DNA of 64,000 nt. Source: Mucilaginibacter sp. (GTDB taxonomy: Bacteria > Bacteroidota > Bacteroidia > Sphingobacteriales > Sphingobacteriaceae). The notes under the pieces are model-generated. The model was given only the letters and a program-made list of their open reading frames with translations, was not told where the DNA came from and did no database searches. Of this stretch, positions 28,075 through 36,968 are shown in pieces. The stretch spans positions 1 through 64,000 of the forward strand of contig NZ_JANYGH010000033.1 in NCBI RefSeq assembly GCF_025362475.1, written 5' to 3'. The translations under genes were made by a program, and so were the position numbers. How positions within the stretch are numbered: position 1 is the first letter of the stretch; each line of letters starts with the position of its first letter.

Positions 28075-28683
28075 ATGCGAAGGTATATTGTTATCATAAC
28101 ATACTTTTATTTTAAGTTAGTATTCTTTGCAATAATATGTTGCAAACCCCTCCCCGCGTGTTCGCAATCACTTAAGCCGGGCTCCATTGAATATTTAAAA
28201 TTCTGTAATGGCCTTAAAAATATCACTCTTGGAGCAGATATAACAACCCTTCCAATTTATAGGTTAGCATATCTTGATGGTGATAACAAACCGGATGTTG
28301 ATAGTTGCGTAAAATATGTTTATGACGATGACAATATGTTAGCCATCGGCGATAGTTTAAAGCTCGACTTAATTGGAATCCGAACATATAAAGGCAAAAT
28401 CGTTAACATCTACTTGTTTTTTAAAAGAGTTATCGCCTATAAAGTTTTAGACGATTTTATTAAAAGCTACGGTCAGTTTACTGAGCGACCCGATAATTAC
28501 ACAGATATTTATAATTGGAATTCAAGCGTGGCCAGTTTATCCTTGCAGTTTGAATATAAAGTTGAATTAGGGGTAGCTGTTTTTACCTGCAATGAGTTAG
28601 AAAGCAAAATAGAAGAGGCAAAACAAAAATCGCTTGTAAAAGAAAACTACCAGACGCTATCTCTACCGGGTTTTATTTTTTAG
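28075..28683 (+). CDS. exported protein of unknown function
   Basis: A 202-residue protein with a hydrophobic N-terminal signal (about 1-30, ending near PACSQS), so probably periplasmic or a lipoprotein-like secreted protein. The rest is a mixed alpha/beta sequence without a domain I recognise: an opening segment about a small value pair (CNGLKNITLGADITTLP), then charged stretches such as KYVYDDDNMLAIGDSLKLDL. Sequences like this in Bacteroidota are usually lone hypothetical proteins. It stands alone, converging on the DUF2264 gene. Confidence 0.6.
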   Translation: MRRYIVIITYFYFKLVFFAIICCKPLPACSQSLKPGSIEYLKFCNGLKNITLGADITTLPIYRLAYLDGDNKPDVDSCVKYVYDDDNMLAIGDSLKLDLIGIRTYKGKIVNIYLFFKRVIAYKVLDDFIKSYGQFTERPDNYTDIYNWNSSVASLSLQFEYKVELGVAVFTCNELESKIEEAKQKSLVKENYQTLSLPGFIF

Positions 28684-28746
28684 TAATAAAGGCTCACTAA
28701 ACTATCAGCCTTTCCTTGTTAATACAAAAAAGCACTCATCCAAGGT

Positions 28747-29967
28747 TTAATCCACTGCATGATCGGTATTAACATCCTCACCATTCCAGATTTTTTTTGC
28801 CGTCCAGTCCGCATCAGCTTTTTGCCAAAATTCGTCAGATACAGGCAAACCAAGAATAAGGAAAGCCTGCGAGCACAAATAAAGGCTGCCTGTTGAAATA
28901 TACCCCTCGCCTATTTCGGGCTGATGGCCGTAAAGCCCTATCTGTAACCACCCCTTTGCATCAAACGTACCGGGCGCCTCAATTTGTCTTTTTATTAGGG
29001 TGTACAAGGCTGCCCTTACTTGCTGTGGTTTTATATCATTAGGTAAAGTTTTTAACAGTGCGACCTTGGATAAAAGCTGGAATGCGCCAAACCTGTAGGC
29101 CAATGAACGGCCCAGCGGTGGATAAGTACCTTCCGGCGAGATAAATCTTTCTAATACTGCAGCGTAACGTTGCGCATGTTTTAGTGCTAAGGCATAATCT
29201 GGTTCCTTATCGTGCTTTAGCTGGTTTAAAGTTTGAAGCACCTCTAACAGCATCGGTTGAATTACAAAACTATTGTAGTAATCCCAGTGAAAATCGGGCC
29301 CATCGCCATAAGCGCCATCGCCTTTATACCATAACTGATGCTGTTTCAGCGCATAATCAATCCGCATCATATCGCCGTTATCATCAAACTTAATTAACGC
29401 TGCCTCAATGGTAGCACTAAACAACAGCCAGTTTGAATATCCCGGCGTAATAACCCGTGTTGATTTTAACGCCGCTATAATGTTTGCTTTGGTTTGTACA
29501 TCCAATGGTTCCCATAACTGCCGGGGTGCACGCAATAAAGCCTGAGCTAAAAAAGCGGCATCCACCAAAGGCTGACCACCTTTATTAAAATTCATAAAAT
29601 CGGCGCCATTAGGATCAGTTGCATTATGAAGGCCAAGCCTGGCAAGCGTGATATATTTACCCCTTAGTTTTCCTTCGGCACTTTTATCAGCGCCCAGCTC
29701 AAGCCAGGGAGCCATGCCGGCCAATAAACGGCCAAACGCTTCAAGACAAACATAGGCCCCCCTATCAGCCGTTTTTGCCTCTACAGGTATCTGCTGCTTA
29801 AGCTCATTTTTGCTTAGGGCTGTTAAAACAGGGTCGGCTATATGCACCAAGGTATTGATAAGGTATTCCCGCTCCTTAACACCGGCGTTAACATTTACCG
29901 GGGCCTGGGCAAACAATCCCGCAGATGAAAATAGCATTACAATAAAACAGCAGAATTTACTTGGCAT
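28747..29967 (-). CDS. exported DUF2264 family protein
   Basis: A 406-residue protein with a signal peptide (ending GLFAQA) and the DUF2264 fold, an (alpha/alpha)6-type helical barrel recognised from REYLINTLVHIADPVLTALSKNEL, GRLLAGMAPWLELG, YSNWLLFSATIEAALIKF and GDGAYGDGPDFHWDYYNSFVIQP. Members are found near polysaccharide-degradation genes and resemble unsaturated-uronidase/lyase-type barrels, but a reaction is not established here. It is a single-gene unit on the minus strand. Confidence 0.85.
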   Translation of the reverse strand: MPSKFCCFIVMLFSSAGLFAQAPVNVNAGVKEREYLINTLVHIADPVLTALSKNELKQQIPVEAKTADRGAYVCLEAFGRLLAGMAPWLELGADKSAEGKLRGKYITLARLGLHNATDPNGADFMNFNKGGQPLVDAAFLAQALLRAPRQLWEPLDVQTKANIIAALKSTRVITPGYSNWLLFSATIEAALIKFDDNGDMMRIDYALKQHQLWYKGDGAYGDGPDFHWDYYNSFVIQPMLLEVLQTLNQLKHDKEPDYALALKHAQRYAAVLERFISPEGTYPPLGRSLAYRFGAFQLLSKVALLKTLPNDIKPQQVRAALYTLIKRQIEAPGTFDAKGWLQIGLYGHQPEIGEGYISTGSLYLCSQAFLILGLPVSDEFWQKADADWTAKKIWNGEDVNTDHAVD

Positions 29968-30056
29968 AACCGGGATGTGGAATTAGTCCCGTAAATATAG
30001 GCAGTAAAGTTAATACCCTGAAAAAGGCACAACTAAGCAATCTCCAGTGAAATTAT

Positions 30057-30064
30057 TATATTTG
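30057..30064 (+). promoter_or_regulatory. candidate -7 element (TATATTTG)
   Basis: TATATTTG fits TAnnTTTG, 17 bases before the ATG of the small membrane protein. No good TTG lies upstream at the expected spacing. Confidence 0.35.
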
Positions 30065-30080
30065 TGAGAACGCTCATCTT

Positions 30081-30368
30081 ATGGACATGGGTAATAACAT
30101 TGCAAATCTATATTACAAGTCAAAAAAGATTTCGTTAATAATGTTGGCGGTAACGGCCATCATTTGCTCCAGAATGCTATTCTTCTTTTTCAACGACCCA
30201 GAAGGCCCAAATTTGATAATAGTTGCAGGCTTGGCACTCGCTGTATATATTTTATCTTCGGCAGCATATATATTCGGTCCATCCAAAATAAATGGCATTA
30301 AGAGACTTTCGGCTGTAATTTGTGTTCAAATACTATTGGTTATTGGTCTATACTTTTGCATCAAGTAG
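30081..30368 (+). CDS. small membrane protein of unknown function
   Basis: A 95-residue protein with three predicted membrane helices (about 17-36, 43-64 and 75-94) and very short loops. A Met at residue 3 is an alternative start. There are no motifs that suggest a transporter or enzyme. A -7 promoter element stands just upstream, which favours a real gene. It is alone between the DUF2264 and cytochrome genes. Confidence 0.55.
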   Translation: MDMGNNIANLYYKSKKISLIMLAVTAIICSRMLFFFFNDPEGPNLIIVAGLALAVYILSSAAYIFGPSKINGIKRLSAVICVQILLVIGLYFCIK

Positions 30369-30668
30369 TTTTAGCTTTTATTTGAATAATAAAAGGGGAG
30401 TTATTTAGCGCTCTCTGTTTGTTTCTCTATCTTATGCTTTCCTCCTTTCTTTGGCTTTTCTGTCGGTAAGCTTGCGTTTCTTCAAGTTTGTGTTATACTC
30501 AAATCAAATGGAAACACTACTACAAATCGCCTACATCAACTAAAAACTATCGTTATTTCAATAATGTCTATTTGCTTTGCTCAATTATTGAAGCAACTTG
30601 AAACGGATTTTAAATACTTTTTTTTTAATCTTTTCCAATTTTAAACCTACACAGCAAGTAATAAACCT
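30369..30668. other. intergenic, nothing recognised
   Basis: These 300 bases are AT-rich with pyrimidine-rich tracts. On the minus strand a 22-codon Lys/Arg-rich stretch between stops (around 30443-30511) could be a coding remnant, but it is too short to identify. No clear promoter for the cytochrome gene was found. Confidence 0.3.
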
Positions 30669-31901
30669 ATGCTTAAAAAAAGGACACTTTTTTTAGTTCT
30701 GATATCACTGATTCCATTAACATTTATTTTAACACAATGCTTTAACCGCACACCCACAGACCCACGCGGAGAAGTGTACGCAGGTTCGGCAAGCTGTGTA
30801 AAATGCCATAGCGCCCAATATGATTCCTATATCCACACGGCTCATTTTAAAACCTCGCGCCCGGCATCGTTACAAACAATTGGTGGCAGCTTTTTAAAGG
30901 GTTTTAACATTTTAGATTATGGTTACGGCCTTAAAGTAGCCATGGAAAAACGTGGCGATAGTTTATACCAGGTGGCATATCAAAACGGGAAACAAACCGG
31001 GGCAGAACCATTTGATATATCTGTTGGAGGTGTTAAAGCCGAAACTTATTTGTACTGGAAAGGAAAGCAGTTATTTGAATTACCTGTCTCCTATTTCAGT
31101 GCTATGCATCAATGGACCAATAGCCCCGGTTATATTCCCGATAGGGTAAATTTCAACAGGCCCATATTGAGGAAGTGCCTGGAGTGCCATACCTCATACA
31201 TTAGCGAGCTTCCTCCCGAAAGCAAAGAACTGGGGTTTGATAAAACAACGCTCATTTATGGTATTGATTGCGAGCGCTGCCACGGGCCGGCTGCCAATCA
31301 TGTGAATTATCATACCGAATACCCTGATGAAAAAAAGGCGAAATATATTACTACTTACCGCTCTTTAACCCGGGCTCAAAAAATGGATGCATGCGCTGTT
31401 TGCCATTCGGGTAATAAAATGGTACCGCAAAGATCCACTTTTGATTTCCAGATGGGTGATACGTTAAACAAGTTTGTAGGCTCTGATTCATTTGCTGCAA
31501 CAGCAACCCCGCCTACACTTGATGTACATGGAAATCAAAATGCGCTGCTATCATCAAGTAAATGCTTTATCATGAGCAATATGGATTGTGGCACGTGTCA
31601 TAATCCGCATATAAACCAGGAAAAAAGCATGGCAATGTTTACCCAAAAATGCCTTAACTGCCATAGCGAAGCCAATCATAACTTTTGCAAGCTTGCACCC
31701 AAATTGGGCACAGCTATCAAAACATATTGCATCAACTGCCATATGCCTCAAAAAGCTTCTCACGTAATCAGTTTAACAGCCCTTAATAATAAAACGAACC
31801 CACCCTATGAAGTGCGCACCCACCATATAGCAATATATCCCGAAGAAACTCAAAAAATTGCAGCCTTTATAAAGGGCGAAGAATCAAATAAAAAGAAATA
31901 G
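30669..31901 (+). CDS. seven-haem c-type cytochrome lipoprotein
   Basis: A 410-residue exported multihaem cytochrome. Seven CxxCH motifs are visible: CVKCH, CLECH, CERCH, CAVCH, CGTCH, CLNCH and CINCH. Several are followed by the spaced His residues expected as distal ligands. The N-terminal helix ends in L-T-Q-C (Cys24), a plausible though unusual lipobox. It resembles the cytochrome c-554/doubled-CXXCH group, often linked to nitrogen or sulfur redox or to extracellular electron transfer. No oxidase, nitrite reductase or cytochrome-maturation gene is nearby, so its partner is unknown. A terminator-like hairpin follows its stop at 31908. Confidence 0.88.
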   Translation: MLKKRTLFLVLISLIPLTFILTQCFNRTPTDPRGEVYAGSASCVKCHSAQYDSYIHTAHFKTSRPASLQTIGGSFLKGFNILDYGYGLKVAMEKRGDSLYQVAYQNGKQTGAEPFDISVGGVKAETYLYWKGKQLFELPVSYFSAMHQWTNSPGYIPDRVNFNRPILRKCLECHTSYISELPPESKELGFDKTTLIYGIDCERCHGPAANHVNYHTEYPDEKKAKYITTYRSLTRAQKMDACAVCHSGNKMVPQRSTFDFQMGDTLNKFVGSDSFAATATPPTLDVHGNQNALLSSSKCFIMSNMDCGTCHNPHINQEKSMAMFTQKCLNCHSEANHNFCKLAPKLGTAIKTYCINCHMPQKASHVISLTALNNKTNPPYEVRTHHIAIYPEETQKIAAFIKGEESNKKK

Positions 31902-31907
31902 TTCAAC

Positions 31908-31935
31908 TAAAACGGGCTAACCGCTTTATTTTTAT
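31908..31935 (+). terminator. terminator after cytochrome gene
   Basis: TAAAACGG (31908-31915) pairs with CCGCTTTA (31921-31928) with one A-C mismatch and a 5-nt loop. It is followed by a T-rich tail to 31935. Confidence 0.5.
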
Positions 31936-31957
31936 TTAATAGTAAACAAGACCAATT

Positions 31958-32356
31958 TCAATCATTTTTTTTTACAACAGCCTCATCAGCAGCAGCAAGC
32001 ATATTTTCTGCTTTAATAATAACCTGTTGCAAGCGGTCGCGGTTATTATCACCCCAATCGCCTATGACTTCAATAACAGGAATTAACGATTTTCCGAATT
32101 CTGTTAAACTGTATTCAACTTTAGGAGGAAGTTCAGCATAAATTAATTTACTAATCAGCTCATGATCTTCCAATTGATTCAGTTGCATATTTAATACCCT
32201 GCGCGATGCCTCAGGAATACTTCTTTGTAATGCACCAGGACGTTTGATGCCTTTGGAGATATAATAAAGTAACATGATCTTCCACTTGCCGTTTAGTATC
32301 TCTCTAACCAGATCGAGCCCACAATCAAGCGCTATTGGAATTTTCCTTTTATACAT
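31958..32356 (-). CDS. HxlR-family transcriptional regulator
   Basis: A 132-residue winged-helix regulator. The HxlR signature is clear: DLVREILNGKWKIMLLYYISKG, then RRVLNMQLNQLEDHELISKL (recognition helix) and the wing PPKVEYSLTEFGKSL. Cys12 lies just before the first helix at the position used as a redox switch in the HypR/QorR group, so it may sense electrophiles or oxidants. It is divergent from an SDR gene 139 bases away, the usual layout for an HxlR target. An exact -7 element (TAAATTTG) is found on its strand at 32379-32372. Confidence 0.92.
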   Translation of the reverse strand: MYKRKIPIALDCGLDLVREILNGKWKIMLLYYISKGIKRPGALQRSIPEASRRVLNMQLNQLEDHELISKLIYAELPPKVEYSLTEFGKSLIPVIEVIGDWGDNNRDRLQQVIIKAENMLAAADEAVVKKND

Positions 32357-32371
32357 TGTGTTGTAATATCA

Positions 32372-32379
32372 CAAATTTA
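32372..32379 (-). promoter_or_regulatory. -7 element for the HxlR gene (TAAATTTG)
   Basis: Read on the minus strand, TAAATTTG fits TAnnTTTG and lies 15 bases before the HxlR start, predicting a leader of about 10 nt. No TTG at the -33 spacing is seen, as expected if an activator or looser promoter is used. Confidence 0.4.
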
Positions 32380-32495
32380 AGGTATTGGAAACTAAAACAG
32401 CATAGGGAATAATTTATCCCTATTGAATCGTTTTTCCGTACTTGTACGCGAGTGACACCCTGCCGAACTTTGTTGCCATAAAAACACAACATCTC

Positions 32496-33299
32496 ATGAG
32501 TACAACGAAAAAGAATGGTAATATCGATGAAACTGAATTTACGGGTAAAAGAATCCTGGTAACCGCCGGGACAAAGGGCGCGGGAAAAGCGATTTTTAAT
32601 CGTTTACTAAAAGGCGGGGCAAGCATTGTTACCACTGCAAGGACGGTTCCTGATGATCTGAAACCCGAACAATTTATCCAGGCAGATCTGAGCACCAAAG
32701 AAGGCGCGATAAAGGTAATTGATGAAACGCTTAAACGTTTAGGCGGAATTGATATACTTATTAATTCCTTAGGTGGATCTTCGGCACCAAGTGGTGGGGT
32801 TATGGTTTTAACTGACGAAGATTGGGCAAATGCCTTAAACACAAATTTAATGGCGGCTGTTCGCTTAGACAGGGGCATGTTACCCGCTATGTTAGCTCAG
32901 GGCTCCGGTGTAATTATCCACATTTCGTCTATCCAAAGAAAAATGCCGCTTTTTGAGGCTACAATAGCGTATGCCGCAGCCAAGGCCGCATTAACTAATT
33001 ACAGTAAAGGAATTGCAAAAGAACTGGCGCCAAAAGGAGTACGTGTAAATACAGTTTCGCCCGGATTTATCAATACCGATGGAGCACAGGGAATGATAAA
33101 TAATATTGCATCGAAAAATGGAGGCGACAAGGTTGCGGCATTAGAAACTATTATGAATTCATTAGGCGGCATCCCCATGGGACGACCGGCTGAACCCGAA
33201 GAAGTTGCAGAACTGGTTGCGTTTCTTGTATCTGACAGGGCAGCGTACCTGAGCGGTGGCGAGTTTGTGATTGACGGCGGATCTGTACCCACAGTATAA
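32496..33299 (+). CDS. SDR-family NAD(P)-dependent oxidoreductase
   Basis: A 267-residue classical short-chain dehydrogenase. The nucleotide-binding loop is TAGTKGAGKAI (a TGxxxGxG variant), followed by the catalytic Ser region HISSIQRKM and YAAAKAAL with the Tyr/Lys pair, then NTVSPGFINTDGA. The ATG at 32496 is preferred over 32442, which adds 18 residues before the fold. It is divergent from the HxlR regulator and co-directional with a SnoaL-like gene 33 bases downstream. It is probably an inducible reductase for a reactive carbonyl or aromatic compound. Confidence 0.9.
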   Translation: MSTTKKNGNIDETEFTGKRILVTAGTKGAGKAIFNRLLKGGASIVTTARTVPDDLKPEQFIQADLSTKEGAIKVIDETLKRLGGIDILINSLGGSSAPSGGVMVLTDEDWANALNTNLMAAVRLDRGMLPAMLAQGSGVIIHISSIQRKMPLFEATIAYAAAKAALTNYSKGIAKELAPKGVRVNTVSPGFINTDGAQGMINNIASKNGGDKVAALETIMNSLGGIPMGRPAEPEEVAELVAFLVSDRAAYLSGGEFVIDGGSVPTV

Positions 33300-33332
33300 C
33301 TATAATAAAAATAACCAGGCAAATTGGACACC

Positions 33333-33662
33333 ATGAAAAAAATAATACCAAATATAATCAGCGATTATGTTGATGCCTCAAACAGCAGGGATACAGCAAA
33401 ATTACTTTCCCTTTTTACCGATGATGCCATTGTTAAGGATGAAGGAAAAAACTATAAAGGTTTAAATGAGATTAAAGCATGGCTGAAACTGATCACTGAA
33501 TTATATGAATTCCAGATGGAAGTTTTGGATATTGAACTGGAGCAACCAGCTATTATTGTTACCACCCGGCTTACAGGAAATTTCCCCGGTAAAAACCCGA
33601 TTGACATACAAAACCATTTCAAATTAGCAGGCGATAAAATAATTGAGCTATCCCACAGTTGA
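33333..33662 (+). CDS. SnoaL-like / NTF2-fold protein
   Basis: A 109-residue single-domain protein of the nuclear-transport-factor-2 fold: IISDYVDASNSRDTAKLLSL, FTDDAIVKDEGKNYKGLNEI, and the closing strands IQNHFKLAGDKIIELSHS. Such proteins act as small isomerases/hydrolases or as accessory binding proteins. It follows the SDR by 33 bases and is probably co-transcribed, which suggests a shared small-molecule substrate. The ATG at 33333 is preferred to the upstream TTG. Confidence 0.85.
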   Translation: MKKIIPNIISDYVDASNSRDTAKLLSLFTDDAIVKDEGKNYKGLNEIKAWLKLITELYEFQMEVLDIELEQPAIIVTTRLTGNFPGKNPIDIQNHFKLAGDKIIELSHS

Positions 33663-33790
33663 TTTTCTAATGCATGTAATTAACAAATTTTTATTAAAAC
33701 CATGTTCAATTAATAGCAATTTAACATTCACTAAAACTTTTGAGCGTATTTATTGTCCCCTATCTGTACCCCTTTTTCTATTCAGTTAGT

Positions 33791-34855
33791 ATGACAAATG
33801 AAAGCAAGCAGCCTACAGATAAAATAACCCAAAAAGAACTTACGTACATTGAAAAAGTATGGCATACGGTAGCCATTGTTGCGCTGTTGGTTGTAGTGAT
33901 ACTGATTGCCCGTGTTGCCTTCAATGTGTTGTTGATGGTGCTTGCCGGAATACTGATCTCCGTTTATTTTCACGGGCTTGGCGATTTAATTCAGCGAAAC
34001 ACCAAATGGAAACGCCGCATTTGCATGGCCATTTCTATAGGAGGCTCCTTTGCCATATTGGCAGTACTTTTTTGGATCATGGGAACCAAAATATCAAACC
34101 AGGTGGCTGTTTTGAGCGATACGCTGCCCCATACCATCAACAACGCTAAAATAAAAATGGCCGAAACTCCAATTGGCAGAAAAATTCTTGAATACCTTGC
34201 ATCTGATAACTCGGATGCATTAATGACTACTGCCAAATCATTCTTTAATACTAGTTTTGGTGTTTTGGGCGATATTTATATCATCCTGTTCCTTGCCATA
34301 TTTTTCACCTCCAATCCTGATTTATACAAAGATGGGCTGATAAAATTGGTACCAGATAGTAAGAAACCTCTCGCCCGCCAGATATTTGACCGCATCAGCT
34401 ATGCCCTTAAAGGCTGGTTAAAGGGCATGATGCTATCCATGGTACTGGTGTTTATTTTACTTTCTATAGGTTTAGGCATTATGAGTATCCCGGTAGCACT
34501 CGTTTTGGCATTGCTTACGGGCCTGCTTAAGCTTATACCAAATTTTGGTTCATTGGCAGCCATGATTCCGGGTGTATTACTCGCTTTAACCATAAGTACA
34601 AATACGGCAATTATTGTAGCGCTGATTTATATGGTAACGCAAACAATTGTAAGCAATATTGTAACACCAATTATTCAAAATAAAATGATCAACCTGCCAC
34701 CCGCGTTAACCATTTTAGCGCAGGTGCTTATGGGAACATTATCTGGTGTTTTGGGTATCATACTGGCAGTGCCTTTATTGGCTATTGTGATGATACTGGT
34801 TGATGAGTTGTATGTGAAGAAAATAAACGAAACCGATACGCCTGTTACACCATAA
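33791..34855 (+). CDS. AI-2E family permease
   Basis: A 354-residue polytopic membrane protein of the AI-2E/UPF0118 family. It has the usual pattern of paired N-terminal helices, a helix pair around residues 65-90, a soluble middle segment (NQVAVLSDTLPHTINNAK), and a C-terminal cluster of helices with LKLIPNFGSLAAMIPGVLLAL and IVTPIIQNKMINLPPALTILAQVLMG. Family members have been proposed to export autoinducer-2 or to act as Na+/H+ antiporters; the substrate here is unknown. The ATG at 33791 (MTNESKQ) is favoured over a TTG at 33740. Confidence 0.9.
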   Translation: MTNESKQPTDKITQKELTYIEKVWHTVAIVALLVVVILIARVAFNVLLMVLAGILISVYFHGLGDLIQRNTKWKRRICMAISIGGSFAILAVLFWIMGTKISNQVAVLSDTLPHTINNAKIKMAETPIGRKILEYLASDNSDALMTTAKSFFNTSFGVLGDIYIILFLAIFFTSNPDLYKDGLIKLVPDSKKPLARQIFDRISYALKGWLKGMMLSMVLVFILLSIGLGIMSIPVALVLALLTGLLKLIPNFGSLAAMIPGVLLALTISTNTAIIVALIYMVTQTIVSNIVTPIIQNKMINLPPALTILAQVLMGTLSGVLGIILAVPLLAIVMILVDELYVKKINETDTPVTP

Positions 34856-34890
34856 CTCAGCAAACTATAAACGCAGATGCTAAAATAAAA

Positions 34891-34920
34891 ATGCGTTCCG
34901 TATCTCACCCCGGAACGCAT
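34891..34920. terminator. stem-loop after the AI-2E gene
   Basis: ATGCGTTCCG (34891-34900) pairs perfectly with CGGAACGCAT (34911-34920). The U-run lies on the minus-strand side (the bases before 34891 are A-rich), so it would terminate leftward transcripts better than rightward ones. Confidence 0.45.
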
Positions 34921-34992
34921 GGTTACTAAATACGTAACATCAACTAAATCAAATTTCTCACGTTTGATTTATCTTCATAAAGAGCAGGCTTT

Positions 34993-35015
34993 AAAGCGCC
35001 AGGCGCTTTTTAATA
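34993..35015 (+). terminator. rho-independent terminator of AI-2E gene
   Basis: AAAGCGC (34993-34999) and GCGCTTT (35003-35009) form a 7-bp stem with a CAG loop, followed by TTAATATTTT. It lies 138 bases past the permease stop. Confidence 0.6.
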
Positions 35016-35138
35016 TTTTCGTTGTTATTAATTGGCTAAAACTCAAGGTTAATAACAAAGCTTTCACTTAAAAGTTCGTGCCAATCAAATAAATATTTAA
35101 CACACAACTACTTACCAAAAAAACATCCAAAAAATATC

Positions 35139-35174
35139 GTACGGAAACGTACAGCTATTGTGCGTACGTGGTAC
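35139..35174. repeat. CGTAC-rich cluster with GAAA tetraloop hairpin
   Basis: GTACG, GAAA and CGTAC (35139-35152) form a small hairpin with a GNRA-type tetraloop. Two more GTAC units follow within 22 bases. Function unknown. Confidence 0.3.
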
Positions 35175-35202
35175 AAAAAAATCCCGGACCATCGCCCGGG
35201 AT
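35175..35202 (-). terminator. terminator of phosphohexomutase gene
   Basis: Read leftward, ATCCCGG (35202-35196) pairs with CCGGGAT (35187-35181) and is followed by TTTTTTG. It lies 30 bases past the stop of the minus-strand mutase gene. Confidence 0.75.
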
Positions 35203-35231
35203 CTCATATATCATCCTGTCGTTAATTAAAA

Positions 35232-36968
35232 TTACACGCCCAGATCTTGCATAATTGCATCAATTTTAGCTTCCAATTGCTTATCGGTTTCAGCATAGGC
35301 CTCTTTACTGGCCAGTTTACCGTTTACACTGCAATAAAATTTGATCTTTGGCTCTGTACCTGATGGGCGGGCAGAAATGATACTGCCATCCGCGGTAATA
35401 AACTGAAGAACGTCAGACGTTGGCAATTCAATAGCCGAAGTTGTATTGGTGTTCAGGTCGGTTTCTATCCTATTTTCGTAATCCTTCAAAGCAATAACCT
35501 TTGAGCCACCTAATGTAGCAGGAGGATTGTTCCTGAATTTTTCCATCATGGCTTTAATTTCTTCAGCTCCGGTTTTACCTTTTTTGGTGATCGAGATCAG
35601 TTTTTCTTTGTAGAAACCATATTGTACATAAGTATCTAAAAGGGCTTCAAATAAGCTGCTGCCCTTATCTTTATAATAAGCGGTCATTTCGGCAATAAAC
35701 GCGCTTGATACCACAGCATCTTTATCTCTCACCAGTTCGCCTATCAGGTAACCATAACTTTCTTCACCGCCGCCAATAAAGGTTTGTTTGCCTTCAAATT
35801 TGGTCATCAACTCACCAATGTATTTAAAGCCGGTTAGGGTATTATAATAGGTTACGTTTTTAGCTTTAGCTATCTCTTCAATAAGGTTTGAAGTTACAAT
35901 GGTTTTAACAATGTATTCTTTGCCGGTAAGTTTACCTTTTTCTTCCCATGCGCTCAGCAGGTAATTGATAAGCATACAGCCGGTTTGATTACCGTTTAGC
36001 AGGATAAACTCATTATCGGTATTTTTTACAGCAATACCCACCCGGTCAGCATCTGGGTCTGTTGCCAGTACCAGGTCGGCATCAACTTCCTGCGCCTTTT
36101 TAAGGGCAAGCGTTAACGCTTCTTTTTCTTCGGGGTTTGGATACACTACAGTAGGAAAATTCCCATCGGGTGTAGTTTGCTCGTCAACCAGGATCACATT
36201 TTCAAAACCGAACCGCATTAATGCCTGGGGTACCAGAGTAATTCCCGTACCGTGAATAGGTGAATAAACAATCTTAAGGTCCTTTTGGCGTTGGATAGCT
36301 TCCGGCGAAACAGAAAGCTCAGTGATCTTATCTAAATAAAGATTATCTATTTCCTCACCTATCTCTTCAATATTGGCATCAACACGATTAAATTTAATAT
36401 CATCTACACTGGCAATCTTAGCCACCTCATCCATTACAGCCTTATCATGAGGCGCAACAAACTGACCGCCATCGGCACCATAAGCTTTGTAGCCGTTATA
36501 TTCTTTTGGGTTATGAGAAGCGGTTAACATTACTCCGCTTTTGCAACTAAAATGGCGTACAGCAAAAGAAAGCTCTGGTGTTGGGCGCAGCGCTTTAAAA
36601 AAGTAAACGTGAATATCATTAGCAGAAAAAACTTCGGCAGTGATGTTTGAGAACAGATCGGCATTGTTACGGCTGTCATGAGCTATAGCTACCTTAACCT
36701 TTTCGCCTGGATACGTTTTTTTAAGGTAATTAGCTAAGCCCTGGGTAGCAGCGCCAATAGTGTACTTATTAATACGGTTTGATCCTGGCCCCATGGTTCC
36801 GCGCAAACCGCCGGTTCCAAACTCCAGATCGCGATAAAACGAATCCGTTAATTCGGTATATGCTTTTTGATCAAGTAACGTCTGAATTTCCTGTTTAACA
36901 TCGGCATCATAATTTCCCTGAAGCCAGGTGTTCACTTTTTGAAGAATTGATGGGTCTAAGTCTTGCAT
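35232..36968 (-). CDS. phospho-sugar mutase (phosphoglucomutase/phosphomannomutase)
   Basis: It interconverts hexose-1-phosphate and hexose-6-phosphate in the cytoplasm. A 578-residue alpha-D-phosphohexomutase with four domains. The phosphoserine loop is TASHNPKEYNG (about residue 151), the metal loop is ATDPDADRVGIAV, the sugar loop GGGEESYGYL, and the phosphate loop SARPSGTEPKIKFY near the C-terminus. The length matches the PgcA/PGM2-like group that favours glucose-1-phosphate. The start at 36968 (MQDLDPSI) is preferred; an upstream Met at 37052 would add 28 residues without domain character. Confidence 0.93.
   Translation of the reverse strand: MQDLDPSILQKVNTWLQGNYDADVKQEIQTLLDQKAYTELTDSFYRDLEFGTGGLRGTMGPGSNRINKYTIGAATQGLANYLKKTYPGEKVKVAIAHDSRNNADLFSNITAEVFSANDIHVYFFKALRPTPELSFAVRHFSCKSGVMLTASHNPKEYNGYKAYGADGGQFVAPHDKAVMDEVAKIASVDDIKFNRVDANIEEIGEEIDNLYLDKITELSVSPEAIQRQKDLKIVYSPIHGTGITLVPQALMRFGFENVILVDEQTTPDGNFPTVVYPNPEEKEALTLALKKAQEVDADLVLATDPDADRVGIAVKNTDNEFILLNGNQTGCMLINYLLSAWEEKGKLTGKEYIVKTIVTSNLIEEIAKAKNVTYYNTLTGFKYIGELMTKFEGKQTFIGGGEESYGYLIGELVRDKDAVVSSAFIAEMTAYYKDKGSSLFEALLDTYVQYGFYKEKLISITKKGKTGAEEIKAMMEKFRNNPPATLGGSKVIALKDYENRIETDLNTNTTSAIELPTSDVLQFITADGSIISARPSGTEPKIKFYCSVNGKLASKEAYAETDKQLEAKIDAIMQDLGV

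Noticed and set aside
30443..30511. Lys/Arg-rich minus-strand stretch between stops, perhaps a transposase remnant
   Set aside because: Only about 22 codons; no family could be assigned.
32420..32878. 152-codon minus-strand frame overlapping the SDR
   Set aside because: It is antisense to a confident SDR gene and its product resembles no family.
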